Assembly: GCA_023427925.1 (NCBI GenBank)
Contig: JAEYZS010000072.1
Span: forward strand, 1-7,059
DNA length: 7,059 bases
Source of the DNA: Pseudomonadota bacterium
GTDB lineage: Bacteria; Bdellovibrionota; Bdellovibrionia; Bdellovibrionales; JAEYZS01
Direction: 5' to 3'
The translations under genes and the position numbers were made by a program. This document shows positions 6,225 through 7,059 of this stretch, piece after piece (position 1 is the stretch's first letter; every line of letters starts with the position of its first letter). The notes under the pieces were generated by a model. The model worked only from the letters and a program-made list of their open reading frames with translations, had not been told where the DNA came from and did not search any database.

Positions 6225-7059
6225 TTACGTGGACGTCTTACGGACGGGAGTTCGATTCTCCCCACCTCCACCATTTGTCAATCTTTTCGAACCACTGTCT
6301 TTTAAAAATTTCGCAAGGGGCCTAGAGTGGTGGGCCTTTATTTCTATTAAATTATTTTGGGGTTTATTTGAGCTGAATAGCTCTAGGCGCAAAAAGAAAG
6401 AGCCGGGCGTTGTGCCCAGCTCCTTAGTGTAGTGGGATTTACCCACATGGAAGTGAATTTCAATTCCATTGATTGTGATTTCAATTTTATAAACGATCTT
6501 TTTAATGATCGTAGTCTGAATGTCAGGATTTTCCTCCGCTTTCTGAAGATGCTTACGAATACTTTCGGTAAATTTCTTTAAATCAGTCAATTCGAGAGCC
6601 TCTTCTGGCTCAACCTGCTGCGATCTTGCTATTAGTAACGAGCCTTCGACTTCAAGCTTTTGATTCTGAAGTTTCTTTAACTGCTCGTATAGAGCTTGAG
6701 GGTCAATTCCCTTTGGCAAACTTCCAATTCTCTCAGCTAAAACTTCAATTTGTGTTTTTAACCCCTTTAATCGCTTTTCTAAGTAATTCAACTGGGTATC
6801 TACACTTTTAGAAGTTTTTTGTTGAGAAGCCTCTAACAAAAGCTCTTTCATGATCTTTTCATCGGTTAGAAAACTTTTAACTTCTCTCCACACAACTTCT
6901 TCGATTTTACCTGCTTGAATTCGATGAGGCTCACAATAAAAGATTTTCTTATTTAAACCAGCATGGGCCTTTGTAGCCCATGCGTGCTCGTAATAAGGAA
7001 TTTTACAACCTCTTCCATGCGCAGATTTTCCAGAAAGTCTATTGCCACATTTCTTACAG
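6225..7059 (-). CDS. Large serine recombinase, C-terminal part (5' end beyond the right edge)
   Basis: Partial gene, 277 codons visible before TAA at 6225-6227; the catalytic resolvase domain lies outside the window. The visible order is as follows. First a recombinase zinc-ribbon-like segment (residues 1-45, CxxCG at 1-5, Cys18, Cys42 and His45). Then an amphipathic helix with a strong heptad pattern, likely the coiled-coil insertion (about 75-145). Then the closing beta-rich segment typical of the family (KKIVYKIEITINGIEIHFHVG, about 184-204). Such enzymes integrate and excise mobile elements at att sites. The reading frame continues past a strong intrinsic terminator (6391-6422) and into the antisense of ssrA, whose last 46 nt encode the C-terminal 15 residues. 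A GTG near 6893 is internal, since the zinc ribbon upstream is in frame. The start of a transposon-like island rather than a phage integrase cannot be told apart here. Confidence 0.88.
   Translation of the reverse strand, partial: CKKCGNRLSGKSAHGRGCKIPYYEHAWATKAHAGLNKKIFYCEPHRIQAGKIEEVVWREVKSFLTDEKIMKELLLEASQQKTSKSVDTQLNYLEKRLKGLKTQIEVLAERIGSLPKGIDPQALYEQLKKLQNQKLEVEGSLLIARSQQVEPEEALELTDLKKFTESIRKHLQKAEENPDIQTTIIKKIVYKIEITINGIEIHFHVGKSHYTKELGTTPGSFFLRLELFSSNKPQNNLIEIKAHHSRPLAKFLKDSGSKRLTNGGGGENRTPVRKTST
6251..6273. mobile_element. Probable att junction: element integrated at the 3' end of ssrA
   Basis: ssrA is intact through its CCA, and the recombinase gene points at it from the right with no gap. 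This is the standard layout when an element carries a copy of the target's 3' end and regenerates the gene on integration. The exact crossover point cannot be set without the other end. The T-loop to CCA segment is the best guess for the shared core, with the following TTTGTCAA possibly included. Confidence 0.6.
6316..6347 (+). terminator. Possible terminator of ssrA supplied by the element
   Basis: AGGGGCCT (6316-6323) pairs with GGGCCTTT (6332-6339) as an 8-bp stem that includes three G-U pairs, with an 8-nt loop, followed by ATTTCTATT. It lies 42 nt after the tmRNA CCA, on the element side of the junction. The stem is moderate and the T-run is broken, so strength is uncertain. Confidence 0.4.
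6391..6422 (-). terminator. Strong intrinsic terminator inside the recombinase reading frame
   Basis: On the minus strand GAGCTGGGC, loop ACAAC, GCCCGGCTC forms a 9-bp G+C-rich stem with one G-U pair (6422-6400), followed at once by TTTCTTTTT (6399-6391). On the plus strand the G-U becomes an A-C mismatch and there is no T-run, so it acts on recombinase transcripts only. It lies 54 codons before the frame's stop codon and about 118 bp before ssrA. Confidence 0.75.
6961..6983. repeat. Perfect 8-bp inverted repeat within the recombinase zinc-ribbon region
   Basis: GCATGGGC and GCCCATGC flank a 7-nt spacer. In the protein the repeat encodes the similar segments HAWA and KAHAG. There is no T-run on either side, so it is not a terminator. 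Confidence 0.5.

Larger units (their letters stand above)
5922..6273 (+). ncRNA. ssrA: Transfer-messenger RNA (tmRNA)
   Basis: One-piece tmRNA of about 352 nt that rescues ribosomes stalled on broken mRNAs and tags the products for proteolysis, working with SmpB. The 5' end GGGGGTG (5922-5928) pairs over 7 bp with CACCTCC (6263-6269), with one G-U pair. A discriminator A and an encoded CCA (6271-6273) follow. The T arm is GGGAG, loop TTCGATT, CTCCC (6246-6262). The conserved CTGGTTTCGACG follows the acceptor. The first pseudoknot stem is CGGGG/CCTCG (5969-5973 with 5981-5985). The tag frame is at 6011-6037. Downstream, CGATTG-CCCTGA (6049-6060) pairs with TCAGGG-AT-CAATCG (6075-6088), probably part of a later pseudoknot domain. 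The 3' end is also the integration target of the element on the right, whose recombinase frame overlaps the last 49 nt on the other strand. Confidence 0.97.

Noticed and set aside
6229..6432. 67-codon + strand frame from within ssrA into the element.
   Set aside because: It starts inside the tmRNA and is the mirror of the recombinase frame; no ribosome binding site or motif.
6225..6893. The recombinase remnant as a free-standing 222-residue protein starting at GTG 6893.
   Set aside because: The frame is open through to the window edge and encodes the family's zinc ribbon upstream, so this GTG is internal.
1..7059. CRISPR arrays, insertion sequence ends, tRNA or rRNA genes.
   Set aside because: No regularly spaced repeats, terminal repeats with a transposase, or cloverleaf other than the tRNA-like ends of tmRNA were seen.

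Overview
This window is about 40% G+C by eye, dense in genes, and arranged as three tail-to-tail gene pairs. From left to right they are: an aldo/keto reductase (+) facing a membrane-anchored M20 metallopeptidase (-); a quinol-dependent nitric oxide reductase (+) facing a LOG-family nucleotide phosphoribohydrolase-like protein (-); and the tmRNA gene ssrA (+) facing the 3' part of a serine recombinase (-) that runs off the right edge. The organism is probably a Gram-negative bacterium. The signs are the qNOR, the single-span anchored M20 peptidase and a tmRNA whose tag ends in NYALAA, as in many proteobacteria. The sequence alone does not give a genus; a Bdellovibrio-like lineage is only a guess.

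Positions 1-5921 look like ordinary chromosome. The reductase resembles the beta subunits of voltage-gated K+ channels (AKR6). The M20 peptidase has every expected zinc and catalytic residue behind one N-terminal membrane helix. The NO reductase keeps all heme and FeB ligands and has no CxxCH heme c motif, so it should take electrons directly from the quinol pool. It sits alone, with no norC, norD or norQ in the window. That pattern, together with a 16-bp perfect palindrome upstream, suggests regulated NO detoxification rather than a full denitrification cluster.

Positions 5922-7059 are the most interesting part. ssrA is complete, from a 7-bp acceptor stem to an encoded CCA, and specifies a short proteolysis tag. 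Directly after its CCA comes the tail of a large serine recombinase on the opposite strand: zinc ribbon, coiled coil and C-terminal segment. Its reading frame runs back into ssrA and stops 49 bp inside it. This is the expected arrangement at one end of an element integrated into the 3' end of ssrA, so the right edge is probably the start of a genomic island whose cargo lies outside the window.

Inside the recombinase frame, 54 codons before its stop, is a textbook intrinsic terminator on the recombinase strand. If it works, it shields ssrA from antisense transcription. It also makes most recombinase mRNAs end without a stop codon, which are the natural substrates of the tmRNA encoded next door. 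This is a testable idea, not a demonstrated mechanism.
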